Source: Helicobacter felistomachi
Lineage (GTDB): Bacteria > Campylobacterota > Campylobacteria > Campylobacterales > Helicobacteraceae
Assembly: GCF_030296895.1 (NCBI RefSeq)
Contig: NZ_AP028022.1
Span: 620,001-684,000, forward strand
Direction: 5' to 3'
Length of the DNA stretch: 64,000 bases
Both the position numbers and the translations under genes were made by a program. The notes beneath the pieces are model-generated. The model did not search any database and had not been told where the DNA came from. It saw only the letters and a program-made list of their open reading frames with translations. Below, in pieces: positions 8,969-18,486 of this stretch. Position 1 is the stretch's first letter. Each line of letters opens with the position of its first letter.

Positions 8969-10659
8969 TTACCTTTATGTAGTGGGGTTTATCTATGTGT
9001 TTTTCTAAATCCAAACTAAAAACGCTCCCGGTTTCGTTTTGACTTTCCAAAGCGAAACCAAAGCTGGCATAAAGCTGGGCGACCATCGCATTTTTAGGCG
9101 TGGGGTGGTAGTAACCCTTGAGGGTTTGCACGCCTAGCTTTCCAGCCTTTTTGACTAAGGCATTGAGCATGGCAAATTCTAGATCGCGCTTAAGCACCCG
9201 ACAACTCATCAGCCAAATTTCTAAATGGCAAATCTCCCCCTCAATGCGCCCCACGCTGATCGCTACGATGCCATTGTCCCCGAATTTATCCACAAGTTGC
9301 CCATAAAGAGTGATATAAACCGGGCTGTTAGCCCACTCTTGCACCTGCGCTAAAGTGCATCGCTTGGTGGTGCAGTTGAATTGGTTGGTCTTGTTGATGA
9401 GTTGGGTTAAGCGTTCAAAGGCATTGGGGTGGAAGGGGGCGATCACCGCACGCATTTCTAGGCTTTGCAAAAACGCCTCATAAGAGTTGAATTGTTGTTG
9501 GGCGTTTTGGCGCTTAGCATTGGCTTGGTATTGGGCCACACGGGCTAAATCTTCTTGACTTAAAGAAATGGGCTCAAAATACCCCGCTTCATCTAGCCTT
9601 GCTATGTATTCCTCGGGCTCTCCCATGTCTGGCACGGCCACACTGGGCAGTTGCGCGGCCACTAAAGCCCGCTCGGCCGGGTTGTCATCCACAAAGACAA
9701 AACTATCCAGGCCCAAATTCAATTCTTTAGCGATCTCTACAATGTTGCGGTCTTTGGGCTCAAAATTGGCCTTGATGCACGCAAAATCCGCAGGCTTTAA
9801 AAGCATGTTCTCATGGGATAAAGCCAAAAGGGCATTTTCGCGCGTGTTTTTAGAACAGATCGCTAAGAGTATCCCCCGCTCTTTGAGCTCCAAAATGTAG
9901 CGTTGGAAGGCACTAAAACTCTCGGCCAATGCGCTCTCGCTCCCTAGCACCAAGCCGGCCAAGCCGTCATCGGCGATCACCCCGCCGTATAAGGTGTTGT
10001 CCATGTCTAGGATCAAAACTTTTTTAGAAAGCCCAAAAATAGCGCAGATGATCTTAGAGAGATTAAAAGCCACACAAGCCAAGCCCTCATAGCTCATGGC
10101 GTATTTGGCGCGGTGGTATAAATTGGGGTCAAACCATTTAGATAGCCCCACCTGTGCGGACAGATACAGCAAATCCTGCACATACACCGCAGGATGTTCC
10201 TTGACAAGTTGGACAAGGGCGGTGTTGAGGGCGTGGATCAAATGGGTTTTGCCGCTCAAGGCATCTAAGTTCCCTAAAGATCGGTATGGGGGCAAGTCAA
10301 AATTATTGACAAGGATCGCACAGGAATAGCGGGTTTTTAAAGAAATGAGCATGATCTCTAGTTTGCCCATCTCTTGTTGGACAAGTTTGGCGATCTGCTC
10401 TGCTGAGGCGTTGGGCTTGGGGAAGTGCTCAATGTTGAGGCTGGAAGTGTGTAGGTAGATGAGATCGGGGGCAAAGTCCCTTGAGGCACGATCCCCGCCT
10501 TTAGAAGGCAGACCTCTAAAGGGTCTTTGAGCTCGGCCGTGCTTGAACCCCCTAAGAGGGCGATTTTCTTAGAAGTCCCCCCCCCCCATAAGAGTCTAGC
10601 AACTCTCTTTTGAGGCGTTTTTTATGGCGTAAAAGATAAGAAACATCTTGCATAAACAT
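8943..10659 (-). pseudogene. FkbH-like HAD-IIIC protein, frame-shifted at a C11 tract
   Basis: The main frame (10370-8943, 475 residues) holds the HAD motif LILDMDNTLYGGVIADDG, CSKNTRENALLAL, FVDDNPAERA and a C-terminal GNAT-like domain (INKTNQFNCTTKRC, then FGDNGIVAIS). FkbH proteins take the glyceryl group of 1,3-bisphosphoglycerate, dephosphorylate it and load it on an ACP. Their N-terminus is missing from the main frame but is present upstream: ATG at 10659 opens QDVSYLLRHKKRLKRELLDS, then a run of eleven G (sense), after which KKIALLGGSSTAEL continues in another frame. G9 or G12 would keep that frame. A second frame change lies at about 10461-10500, where some 20 residues also seem missing before DFAPDLIYLHTS. 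So the tract is a credible switch, but the present allele is broken twice. Confidence 0.75.
10577..10587. repeat. C11 homopolymer (G11 in sense) inside the FkbH-like gene
   Basis: Eleven C on the plus strand follow codon 24 of the FkbH-like reading frame (LLDSY then the G-run). Tracts of this length slip readily in Helicobacter and drive on/off switching of surface genes. At eleven, the frame runs to a stop nine codons later; at nine or twelve it enters the conserved KKIALLGG segment. Confidence 0.8.
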
Positions 10660-11025
10660 AATCCTAGACAAAAAACATACAAAGACAAGCGGTCCACCAA
10701 CAACCACCCGCCAAGACAAGATTTTATAGATTTTGATTTACTAAAATCAGTGTAATTCTAGCAGAAAATTTGAGTTAATGTGTCAAATCAGTTCATAACA
10801 GCTGCGAATGCCGCTTTGGTTGTGTGTACGGACTATAAAAACCCTTTTCTATGTTCTTTAGAAAATCTAAAACCGCGTATTATACTGATTCTCCACTAAA
10901 CCTAAAATATTAAGAATCCTAAGAGAATCCAAACGAGCCTAGTTTTAGGTGTCCATGAACTTATCACATAGATTTGCGCTAAAATACACTTTATTGATCT
11001 CAAGGCATCATCATAAAGGATTCGC
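10660..11025. other. Divergent intergenic region, 366 bp
   Basis: AT-rich region between the minus-strand cassette and the plus-strand DUF285 gene. On the minus strand TATAAA within AATCTATAAAATC (near 10725) is a possible -10 box for the cassette. On the plus strand GCGCTAAAATACAC (near 10980) is a typical Helicobacter -10 region upstream of the DUF285 gene. ACCTAAAA and TTTTAGGT form a loose inverted repeat around 10900-10955. I see no RNA gene. Confidence 0.35.
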
Positions 11026-11541
11026 TTGGCAGAGCAAGTTTATGAAAAAAAATACTTCCCCAAGAGCAAGGAAGGGTTGCAAAGGTTAATCAAAGATGAA
11101 AACATCCACTTAGGCGAGATTGAAGTGGGGGCTTTGACAGATCTAAGCGAGCTGTTTAAAAATTCTCCAAGAAAGAATTTTGAAGGGTTGGAATTTTGGG
11201 ATGTGTCTAATGTGGTGGATATGTCTGGCATGTTTTGTTGGTGTGATGACTTTAATCAACTGCCTGATAATTGGAATGTCGCCGATGAAGCAGATATAAC
11301 AGACATGTTTGCATGCGCACGCATCTATGCCAATCCTCAATCTACTATTTTTCGCCCTTTCAAAGTCCCTAAGTTGTATAAGGACAGAGTTTATATAAAC
11401 ATGCAACCATCGCTGCTTTTCATGACTCTCTGCTTAAAATTAAACAACCCCCACAGCCACAAGGGCAAGGGTGGGGGGATGGGGGGTGTTGGCGGTGGCA
11501 TTGTTGAGCGATACATTGCCGCTCACAAAGGGCACGCCTAG
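11026..11541 (+). pseudogene. Truncated DUF285 (BspA-like) surface-repeat protein fused to antisense purL
   Basis: TTG start at 11026. Residues about 50-100 carry the DUF285 pattern FEGLEFWDVSNVVDMSGMF followed by FNQLPDNWNVADEADITDMF, as in BspA-like leucine-rich-repeat surface proteins of Helicobacter. From about residue 138 (base 11440) the frame simply reads the opposite strand of the purL relic, giving a Gly/His-rich tail of no meaning. Intact family members have many repeats; here fewer than two remain. No signal peptide is visible. The sequence therefore shows a rearrangement joint at about 11440. Confidence 0.65.
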
Positions 11542-12905
11542 CTCTTGGCGCGCTTCTTGTAATCCTAAACACGCTTCTTGTAACATCCACGCTCCATGCC
11601 CATCCATGGCCCCCAAATTGATCGAATCGCTAAAGCCTAACACCTCTGCGCCCATCTCTTGGAGTTGTTGACAGGCCTGCACACATAAGTGTTTGCTGTC
11701 CTCTTTGGGCTTTTGCAAGGCTAAGGGTGTGGAACTTTTTAGAGCAATACATAAATGCTTTTGTAGCTCGGGCAGCCAAATTTGTGCAGGGGGTAAAACA
11801 CTTAGCTCCACTTGGTGGGGGGTTAGGCGTGAGTCTTGTTTAGGGCTTAGGAGGGTGCTTGGGGGAGTTAGTGGCAGGGTCAAGTTTGCAAGTTCTTGTT
11901 GCTGATAAAGGGCTTTAAAAATGGGTTGCTTGCTGGCAACGCCCACAGCCTGAGCCTCTAAGCCGTGCTTTCGCGCCACTTGCAAGGCCTGCTCTAGCTT
12001 TTGGGGTTCAAGGCATAAGAGCATGCGCTCTTGGGTTTCATTGAGCAAAATCTCAAGGGGGCTTAAATCTTGCACGCTTGGGGCTTTATCAAGCTCTAAA
12101 ATGGCCCCAACACCCCCTCTAACAGCCATTTCCACGCACGCCACGCCAAGCCCCCCCGCTCCTAAATCCTGCGCCCCAAGCACGCCAATATTGGCATAAA
12201 TTTCTAAGCACGCGTCTATGAGTTTGGCCTGTAAATGGGGATCACCTGTGGGTACACTTGATTTTTGTTCTTTTTCAAGTTTTTTGCTGCTCATGCACGC
12301 CCCATCCACGCCCACAGCTTTACCACCCGCCCAAGTACCACAAATACCCCCCCGCTTTTGCACTTGCCTTAACCTGATGCTCCAAGGGCACGAGCCCCAC
12401 ACAAAAGGCGTTCACCAAAACATTGTGCGTAAAGCCCACGCTAAAGCCGCTCTCACAGCCTAAGTTTTGCGTGTGGGTGTGTGTGGCGTAGTGATTAAAA
12501 CCTTGCAGGGCTTCTTGGTGATGGGGGCTTGTTTTAGCACAGCGCAGCAGGGCAAAGCAAGCTAAGGGTCTTGCACCCACGCTCAAAAGGTCGCGCTGCA
12601 CGCCGCCTAGCCCTGTGGCTGCGCCCGCATAGGGGTTTAAAAAGCTCGGGTGGTTGTGCGATTCGATCTTAAAGGCAGCCCCTAGCCCGCCCCTAAGTTC
12701 ACCACCCCCCGCTGCTTGCTAGGTCTGCCCCAAAGGCTTTTAGGTGGGCTTTGCTTGAGCGATAAGAGCAATGTTCGCTCCAAAGAGCGGCTAAAAGTGC
12801 GCTTTCAAGGGCAGTTGGGGGGCGTTTTAAATGGATGCTTAGGGTTTGTAAGTCCTCTAGGCTTAGGGTGTTTGGCATGCTTGTCCTTGGTTTCAAAAAC
12901 CCCAC
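11440..12905 (-). pseudogene. purL: purL relic (phosphoribosylformylglycinamidine synthase), frame-shifted and 3'-truncated
   Basis: De novo purine synthesis enzyme, now dead. Recognisable pieces in order: ESALLAALWSEHCSYRSSK (12905-12699), [21 protein letters not shown] and [16 protein letters not shown] (12320 upward), then TGDPHLQAKLIDACLE, AQDLGAGGLGVACVEMA and VPFVSGNVSLNNATANTP. The frame changes at a run of six G (12705-12710 on the plus strand) and again around the G7 run near 12350. The 3' end, roughly the last quarter of a protein of about 740 residues, is replaced by the DUF285 fragment at about 11440. H. pylori lacks purL, so this may be a pathway in the course of loss. Confidence 0.85.
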
Positions 12906-12954
12906 TTTAGCAAAGCCTAGCTAATAAACGCTAGAATGGCATTGAGGAGTTTGT

Positions 12955-14250
12955 ATGGGTCTTTTCGTTTTGCAATTTTTGGTCTTACTGGTGGCTCTGT
13001 TTTTGGGCGTGCGGCTAGGCGGGATGGGGATTGGCTTTGCCGGCGGTCTTGGCGTGGCTGTCCTCACTTTAGGACTTGGCATGGACGTAGGGGCGATCCC
13101 GTGGGATGTGATTTTAATCATCATGTCTGTGATTGGGGCGATTTCGTGCATGCAAATGGCGGGGGGGCTAGATTATTTAGTCTTGTTGGCCGAAAAGTCT
13201 TAAGGGCGAATCCTAAATACATCAACTACCTAGCCCCCTTTGTCACCTACAGCCTCACGCTTTTAGCGGGCACGGGACACACTTCATTTTCGGTCTTGCC
13301 CGTGATTGTGGAAGTGGCAAAGGGGCAGAAAATCCGCCCGTGCCGTCCCTTATCTTTGGCAGTGGTGGCAAGCCAAGTAGGCATCACCGCTAGCCCCGTG
13401 TCTGCGGCTGTGATCACCATGAGTGCCTTTGTAGAGCCTTTGGGCGTGTCCTACCCGCTCTTACTTAGCCTGATTATCCCCTCAAGCTTTTTGGGCTGTG
13501 CGCTCGCGGCGTTCATTGTGAGCACGTTTTTGCCAAGCCATTTAGAAGGGGCGGTGGCACTGCAGGCAACTAAACAAAAGGAGCTGCCCGAGGGGGCGCG
13601 CTTGTCGGTGCTGATTTTTGTTGTGGGGATTGTGGCGGTGGTGCTTTACGCCACGGCGATTTCTAAAAATGTGGGTTGGATCGCCCCCGTGCATCTGCCC
13701 CGCAATGGCGCGATCATGGCGTTCATGCTCACCATTGCTGCGTGCATCGTCTTTTTTTGCAAGGTCAAATGCAACGACTTGGTGCAAACAAGCACCTTTA
13801 AAGCGGGGCTTAGTGCTTGCGTGTGTGTGCTGGGCGTGGCGTGGCTGGGCGACACCTTTGTCAAAGGCTACATTGAGCCGATTAAAATCCACGCTGCCGC
13901 TTGGATCACACACTACCCTTTTACTTGCGGTGGGGCTGTTTTTTACAAGCATGCTCTTATATTCACAAGCAGCGACCACAAAAGCACTCATCCCTAGCGT
14001 GATTTTAGCCATGGGGCTCACCCCCTCTCATCCGCATGGCGTGGCGACCATCATCGCCTCGTTTGCTGCGACCTCAGCCCTCTTTGTGTTGCCCACGTAC
14101 CCGACTTTGCTAGGCGCGGTGCAAATGGACGACACGGGCAGCACACAAATTGGCAAGTATGTTTTCAACCACCCCTTTTTAATCCCTGGGGTCTTAGCCA
14201 TCGCCTTTTCTGTAGGCTTTGGGTTTTTATTCACTTCTCTTTGGCTTTAG
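12955..14250 (+). pseudogene. dcuA: dcuA, anaerobic C4-dicarboxylate transporter, two frame changes
   Basis: Full-length DcuA-type sequence of about 431 residues spread over three frames. Part 1 (12955-13203): VLLVALFLGVRLGGMGIGFA ... MQMAGGLDYLVLLAEK. Part 2 starts RANPKYINYLAPFVTYSLTL and runs through SVLPVIVEVAKGQKIRP to about 13900. Part 3 gives SMLLYSQAATTKALIPSVIL and ends at 14250. The first break needs one extra A in GAAAAGTC at 13192-13199; the second lies near 13905-13915. The protein is a polytopic inner-membrane aspartate/fumarate-succinate antiporter. Because the gene is otherwise complete, sequencing error at homopolymers is a real alternative to decay. Confidence 0.85.
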
Positions 14251-14274
14251 GCTGCAAGGCTTACAAGCCAAAGC

Positions 14275-14306
14275 ACCCCTAATAAAAGTGTTTAGAGTTT
14301 AGGGGT
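14275..14306. terminator. Possible bidirectional terminator between dcuA and nusA
   Basis: ACCCCTAA (14275-14282) pairs with TTAGGGGT (14299-14306) between two convergent genes. The loop is long and the T-run is weak, so this is tentative. Confidence 0.3.
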
Positions 14307-14346
14307 TGCAAGGCCCTTTTGTATTCTAAGGGTATTTAAAGGGGTT

Positions 14347-15486
14347 TTAGTTGTTGGGGGTTTCTGGGGTGGGCTTTTTGCTAAAGAGCGATTCAAGCAT
14401 GCTAAGACCCACTTTTTCAGGTACTCTTGAGACGCTCTCTTTAGGCTCTAGCACTTCAAAGTCTATGTCAAAGCCCGTGAGCATACAGGCTAGGCGGACA
14501 TTCACCCCGTTGCGTCCGATCGCCTTGCTCTTTTGATCGCCATACAAGGTAACTTGAGCACTTTTCTTGCCTTCTTCAGTTTCGCTGAGTTTAATCTTAA
14601 TGATTTGGGCGGGAGATAAGGCATTGGCGATATACATTTCGGGGATTTCGTTGTAATGCACGCAGTCGATGCTCTCGTTGCAAAGTTCCTTGCTAATGGC
14701 ATTGATTCTCACCCCCTTCACCCCCACGGTCGCGCCGATCGGGTCGATTTGGTTATTGTGCGAGCGTAAAGCTAGCTTAGCGCGATCGCCGGGGATACGG
14801 GCAATCCCCATGATCTCTATCTCTTCATCGGCAATCTCAGGCACTTCTAGGTGCAACAAGGCTTCTAAGAATTTGGGCGTGGTTCTAGACAGCTCTAGGA
14901 TGAGACCCTGCTTGCTAAAGCGCACATGCTTTAACACCGCCCGCACACTATCGCCCACTTTAAATTTCTCCCCCTTAATGCGGTTTTTCAAGGCCAAAAT
15001 CGCCTGCAAGCCATCGATCTCTATGTAGGTGTTTTGCTCGCTATCGACATCCAGCACAACCCCGCTCACAATGGTGTTTAACATCGCCTTGTATTTTTGG
15101 AAGTATTGGTCTTCCAGACTCTTTTGTATGTTGTATTCTAAATCTTTAAACAGGGCATTGACCACCCCCCGTTTCATGTCCTTCAAGCTGATTTCATAGT
15201 GCAGCAGATCATCGGGTTTTAGGGTCGGATCGCTCTTATGCGCTTGGCTTAGAGCGAGCGTGTTTTTGGGGTCGGTTTCTAGCCTAGGGTCATCATCGGT
15301 GCATACTTGCACCACATGCAAAAGGGTTAAATCCTTGTTCGAGTCGTCAATGACAAAGTGTGCCTGTGCGTCTAGGCACTCCTTGGCGACTTTTAAAATG
15401 CTGTTTTTGACAACATCTTTAATCGTGTCTAAGCCTAAGCCCTTTTCATAGGCAATCAGCTCTACAATATCTAGTATTTTCTCCAT
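14347..15486 (-). CDS. nusA: Transcription termination/antitermination protein NusA
   Basis: About 379 residues. It has an N-terminal RNA polymerase-binding domain (EKILDIVELIAYEKGLGLD), S1 domain (VVSGVVLDVDSEQNTYIEIDG) and KH domains (DPIGATVGVKGVRINAISKEL and KAIGRNGVNVRLACML). The last two match the NusA KH signature. The protein lacks the C-terminal acidic repeats of enterobacterial NusA, as is normal here. The ATG at 15486 follows AAGGATGAGC; the ATG two codons upstream overlaps that ribosome site and is less likely. Confidence 0.95.
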   Translation of the reverse strand: MEKILDIVELIAYEKGLGLDTIKDVVKNSILKVAKECLDAQAHFVIDDSNKDLTLLHVVQVCTDDDPRLETDPKNTLALSQAHKSDPTLKPDDLLHYEISLKDMKRGVVNALFKDLEYNIQKSLEDQYFQKYKAMLNTIVSGVVLDVDSEQNTYIEIDGLQAILALKNRIKGEKFKVGDSVRAVLKHVRFSKQGLILELSRTTPKFLEALLHLEVPEIADEEIEIMGIARIPGDRAKLALRSHNNQIDPIGATVGVKGVRINAISKELCNESIDCVHYNEIPEMYIANALSPAQIIKIKLSETEEGKKSAQVTLYGDQKSKAIGRNGVNVRLACMLTGFDIDFEVLEPKESVSRVPEKVGLSMLESLFSKKPTPETPNN

Positions 15487-15552
15487 GCTCATCCTTGTAT
15501 TTGCTTTAAGTTGTGTCGTGGGGGTAAGCCTCCATTATAGCAAAAAATCGTT

Positions 15553-16050
15553 TTAAAACTTAGGGATGGGCACTCGGGTAGCAAAATTAAAGTGCATTTC
15601 TCCTAGCCCGTCTATCTCCATTGTCAATTTGGCATCTTGCTCGGAGATATAATCCAGCTTTTTAAAAGCGAGCAAGTAGCCCCTAGCGTATTTGCTCGTG
15701 GTGTGTAGGATTCTGTCAAACTCGTCCTTGTCAATGGGGCGCACCCACATGGGCGTGAGCGGTCCATGTGTACTTTGCAGGGTGTAGTTAAAGCCTCCAT
15801 TGTCGTAAATCCTTGTGTCTTGGGTGAAAATCTCTACAAAGAAAAACTCTCTTTGGTGGTAGGTGATGGGATCGACATCGTTTAAATGCGTGATGAACAC
15901 GCTCACAATAGGACGCAAGTCTTTAATGATTTCACCCTTTCTGGTCGCTTGTGTGCGCTTTTCTTCGGTGTAATCGGGCATGTAAGCGGTGTCAAAGCGA
16001 TTCTCACACCCTACAAACAACAGACAAAAGAGCAAGAACAACCAACGCAT
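15553..16050 (-). CDS. Putative lipoprotein of unknown function
   Basis: Protein of 165 residues with an N-terminal signal ending LLFCLLFVGC, a clear lipobox with Cys15, so it is probably anchored in a membrane after signal peptidase II cleavage. The rest has no motif I recognise; it is rich in Asp, Phe and Tyr and ends FATRVPIPKF. It stands alone between nusA (same strand, 60 bases away) and trpA (opposite strand). Confidence 0.7.
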   Translation of the reverse strand: MRWLFLLFCLLFVGCENRFDTAYMPDYTEEKRTQATRKGEIIKDLRPIVSVFITHLNDVDPITYHQREFFFVEIFTQDTRIYDNGGFNYTLQSTHGPLTPMWVRPIDKDEFDRILHTTSKYARGYLLAFKKLDYISEQDAKLTMEIDGLGEMHFNFATRVPIPKF

Positions 16051-16106
16051 AGGGGTATTTTAGCCCAAAATCTTACAAATTTACGCTCTTTGCCGATCTA
16101 GTCGCT

Positions 16107-16883
16107 ATGGACTATTTAAATGTGTTTCAAAAAAATGGGGTCTTTGTGCCTTTTGTGGTGCTGGGCGACCCTTCGTATGAAGAGAGCTTAAAAATCGTCA
16201 AGACCCTCATCGATGCCGGGGCGGATGCCTTAGAGCTCGGTTTTGCCTTTAGCGATCCGATGGCCGATGGCATAGCAATACAAGAGTGTCATTTAAGATC
16301 CCTACAGGCAGGCGCAAACATGCAGGCCAATTTTGAACTGCTGGAGCAAATCCACGCTTACAGCCCCAAAACCCCCATCGGGTTATTGCTGTATGCGAAT
16401 TTAATCCACCGCTATGGCACTGATAATTTTTATAAGACCTGTGCGGATTGTGGGGTGGCAAGCGTGCTTGTGGCGGATTTACCCTTGATCGAAAGTGCGC
16501 CCTATGTGGCAAGCGCAAAAAAACACAACATCGCCCCCGTTTTCATCGCCGCCCCCCACACCAGCCAAAGGGATTTAGAACAAATCACAAATTTGACACA
16601 GGCCTATGTCTATGTGCTGGCACACTCGGGCGTTACAGGGGCTTTAGATCATCTAGGCACAGACGCTAAAGGTGTGATTGCGGCCATTAAGAGCTTTAAA
16701 GAAGTGCCTTGTATGCTTGGCTTTGGCATTTCTAAGCCCGATCACGCCAAAGAGGCTAGAGAAATGGGGGCTAATGGGGTCATTTGTGGCTCGGCGGTGG
16801 CAAGACTCATCAAAGAGCATTTAAGCAACCCCTCTCAAATGCACGCTAAGCTCAAGGACTTCGTGCAGGGCTTTAAAGCTTAA
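16107..16883 (+). CDS. trpA: Tryptophan synthase alpha subunit
   Basis: 258 residues; cleaves indole-3-glycerol phosphate to indole and glyceraldehyde 3-phosphate, passing indole to TrpB. ALELGFAFSDPMADG contains both catalytic acids (Glu and Asp of the family signature). The C-terminal phosphate-binding glycines appear in MLGFGISKP and VICGSAVARLI. No other trp gene lies beside it: the flanks are a lipoprotein gene and lptG, both on the opposite strand, whereas in H. pylori trpA follows trpB. The 3' end overlaps the convergent lptG gene by 11 bases. Confidence 0.93.
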   Translation: MDYLNVFQKNGVFVPFVVLGDPSYEESLKIVKTLIDAGADALELGFAFSDPMADGIAIQECHLRSLQAGANMQANFELLEQIHAYSPKTPIGLLLYANLIHRYGTDNFYKTCADCGVASVLVADLPLIESAPYVASAKKHNIAPVFIAAPHTSQRDLEQITNLTQAYVYVLAHSGVTGALDHLGTDAKGVIAAIKSFKEVPCMLGFGISKPDHAKEAREMGANGVICGSAVARLIKEHLSNPSQMHAKLKDFVQGFKA

Positions 16884-17940
16884 TGTCTAGGCGTTTGTAG
16901 TAGCGCAGGGCGATCGCTGCTAGGGTCAAAAAGGGCCCTAACACCCCCACTTCGGGCAGGAACACCCCTGAAATGCTAAACTTTCCCATCGCAAAGAACA
17001 GCCCCCACAGCACCAAAGAGAGCAGGATAAATTTTAGGCTAAGCAGGGCTAGGTTTTCATAGCGGGCGAGTTTGGGGGTGTGGTAGGCGATGAGGATCGC
17101 CGTGAGGGGCACAAAAAAGGGCAACAAGATCGACACATACAAAAAGCCCCGGATCTTCTTAGTGTCTGCCTTTTGGTGGAACAGCACATGCAAGGAGCGC
17201 AGAGCGTCCGTGATAGACACTGCCGGCTTGTTTTGGTAAATCGTATCCAAAACTTTAGGGCGAAAGCCCTTTAAAGTCTTTAGTACGGGCAGGTTTTGCA
17301 CCTTGAGCCCCTTGGGGCCTAACAAAAAGGGGGTGGGCAGAGTTAAAAAGCGCACGCCGTGCAAAACCCAAAACTTGCCTTCGAAGTTGGCGCTTGGGGC
17401 TTGGGCGAAAGTCGCTAATTGTTTGTCCTTCAGGGTGAAAATTTTGACATTGTTGGCACTTTGCAATAAGGGATTGATCTTGCCAAAATAAACATAGTCG
17501 TTGTTGTATTTGACCAAGAGATTCTCCGAGATATTGCCGGCATTGTCTTTGTAGATGATCGCTTCGGCCTTCTCTTGCATGTAAACAAAGGGTGTCGCAC
17601 TTAAGCCCACGAAAATGGCGATAAACAGGGCGTTGATGGCAAGCATGGGCTTGAGGATTTGCTTGATGGAGTAACCGATGGAGAGCAGGGCGGTGTATTG
17701 GTTGGAGTGGATAAAGGCGGTGTAAAAGAGCACGAGGGCCAAGAGTAAAGATAAGGGCAGGGTGTAGTTGAGCGCATACAGCCCATCGTAGACAAAAAAG
17801 AGCAAGAGCAGGTTGGCAGCGGAGGGGAACTTCTCGGCGTATTGCAGGCTGTCAATGCCGATAAAAAAGAACTCAAGAGCGCATAAAATGATGAAAAAAT
17901 ACTTTAGGTAGTAAGAGCCGACAAACACCCACAAGCGCAT
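16873..17940 (-). CDS. LptF/LptG-family LPS export permease (YjgP/YjgQ)
   Basis: Membrane protein of 355 residues with three N-terminal membrane helices (starting YYLKYFFIILCALEFFFIGI), a periplasmic beta-jellyroll stretch (about 115-260) and three C-terminal helices. This is the LptF/LptG layout that extracts lipopolysaccharide from the inner membrane together with LptB and LptC. It follows pth by three bases, as in H. pylori (HP1496-HP1498 order, from memory). LptA and LptC genes are elsewhere in this window (32630-33726). Whether it is LptF or LptG cannot be decided here. Confidence 0.88.
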   Translation of the reverse strand: MRLWVFVGSYYLKYFFIILCALEFFFIGIDSLQYAEKFPSAANLLLLFFVYDGLYALNYTLPLSLLLALVLFYTAFIHSNQYTALLSIGYSIKQILKPMLAINALFIAIFVGLSATPFVYMQEKAEAIIYKDNAGNISENLLVKYNNDYVYFGKINPLLQSANNVKIFTLKDKQLATFAQAPSANFEGKFWVLHGVRFLTLPTPFLLGPKGLKVQNLPVLKTLKGFRPKVLDTIYQNKPAVSITDALRSLHVLFHQKADTKKIRGFLYVSILLPFFVPLTAILIAYHTPKLARYENLALLSLKFILLSLVLWGLFFAMGKFSISGVFLPEVGVLGPFLTLAAIALRYYKRLDIKL

Positions 17941-17943
17941 GGG

Positions 17944-18486
17944 CTAGGCTCTGCGGGTGAATTGGTTTTGCAGGGCGTGAAAGTCGCCCCTCTCAAGGTA
18001 AAAAAGCAAGGCTTCTTTAGCGTGTTCTAGGATTTCATTTTTTAGCAGCTGTTCTTCTGGGTTAAAACGCTCCAAAACATACTCTATGACCTCGCCCGCA
18101 CCCCGACCGATTCCGATTTTCATTTTATAAAAGGGGTGGGGGCAGTGCGCCATGATGGACTTGAGTCCATTATGCCCCCCACTGCTCCCTCTAGCTTTAA
18201 AGCGCAGTGCTCCTAGGGGTAAATCCAAATCGTCATGCACGACTAAAATAGGCTCTATGGGGTGTTTAGACAAAAAGGCTTGCACGGCTTGGCCTGAATT
18301 GTTCATATAAGTCGTGGGCTTGAGGAGGTAGGCGTTGTTGGTTTTAGCGTAGTTGGCGTTGTAGAGTTTAGAGTGTTTGAAGCTTAAATTTAGGCTTTGT
18401 GCCACAAGGTCTAGGATGTCAAAACCCACATTGTGGCGGGTGTGGGCGTAAGCGGGTGTGGGATTGCCTAGCCCCACAATCAGCAT
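17944..18486 (-). CDS. pth: Peptidyl-tRNA hydrolase
   Basis: 180 residues; frees tRNA from abortive peptidyl-tRNA. Signature GLGNPTPAYAHTRHNVGFD contains the catalytic His; KPTTYMNNSGQAVQAF and VVHDDLDLPLGALRFK with GSSGGHNGLKSI complete the family pattern. The ATG at 18486 overlaps the stop of rplY by one base (TAATG), so translation is coupled. Confidence 0.95.
   Translation of the reverse strand: MLIVGLGNPTPAYAHTRHNVGFDILDLVAQSLNLSFKHSKLYNANYAKTNNAYLLKPTTYMNNSGQAVQAFLSKHPIEPILVVHDDLDLPLGALRFKARGSSGGHNGLKSIMAHCPHPFYKMKIGIGRGAGEVIEYVLERFNPEEQLLKNEILEHAKEALLFYLERGDFHALQNQFTRRA

Noticed and set aside
13542-14021. Minus-strand frame of 159 codons across dcuA
   Set aside because: Antisense to a recognisable transporter; composition is that of reversed codons.
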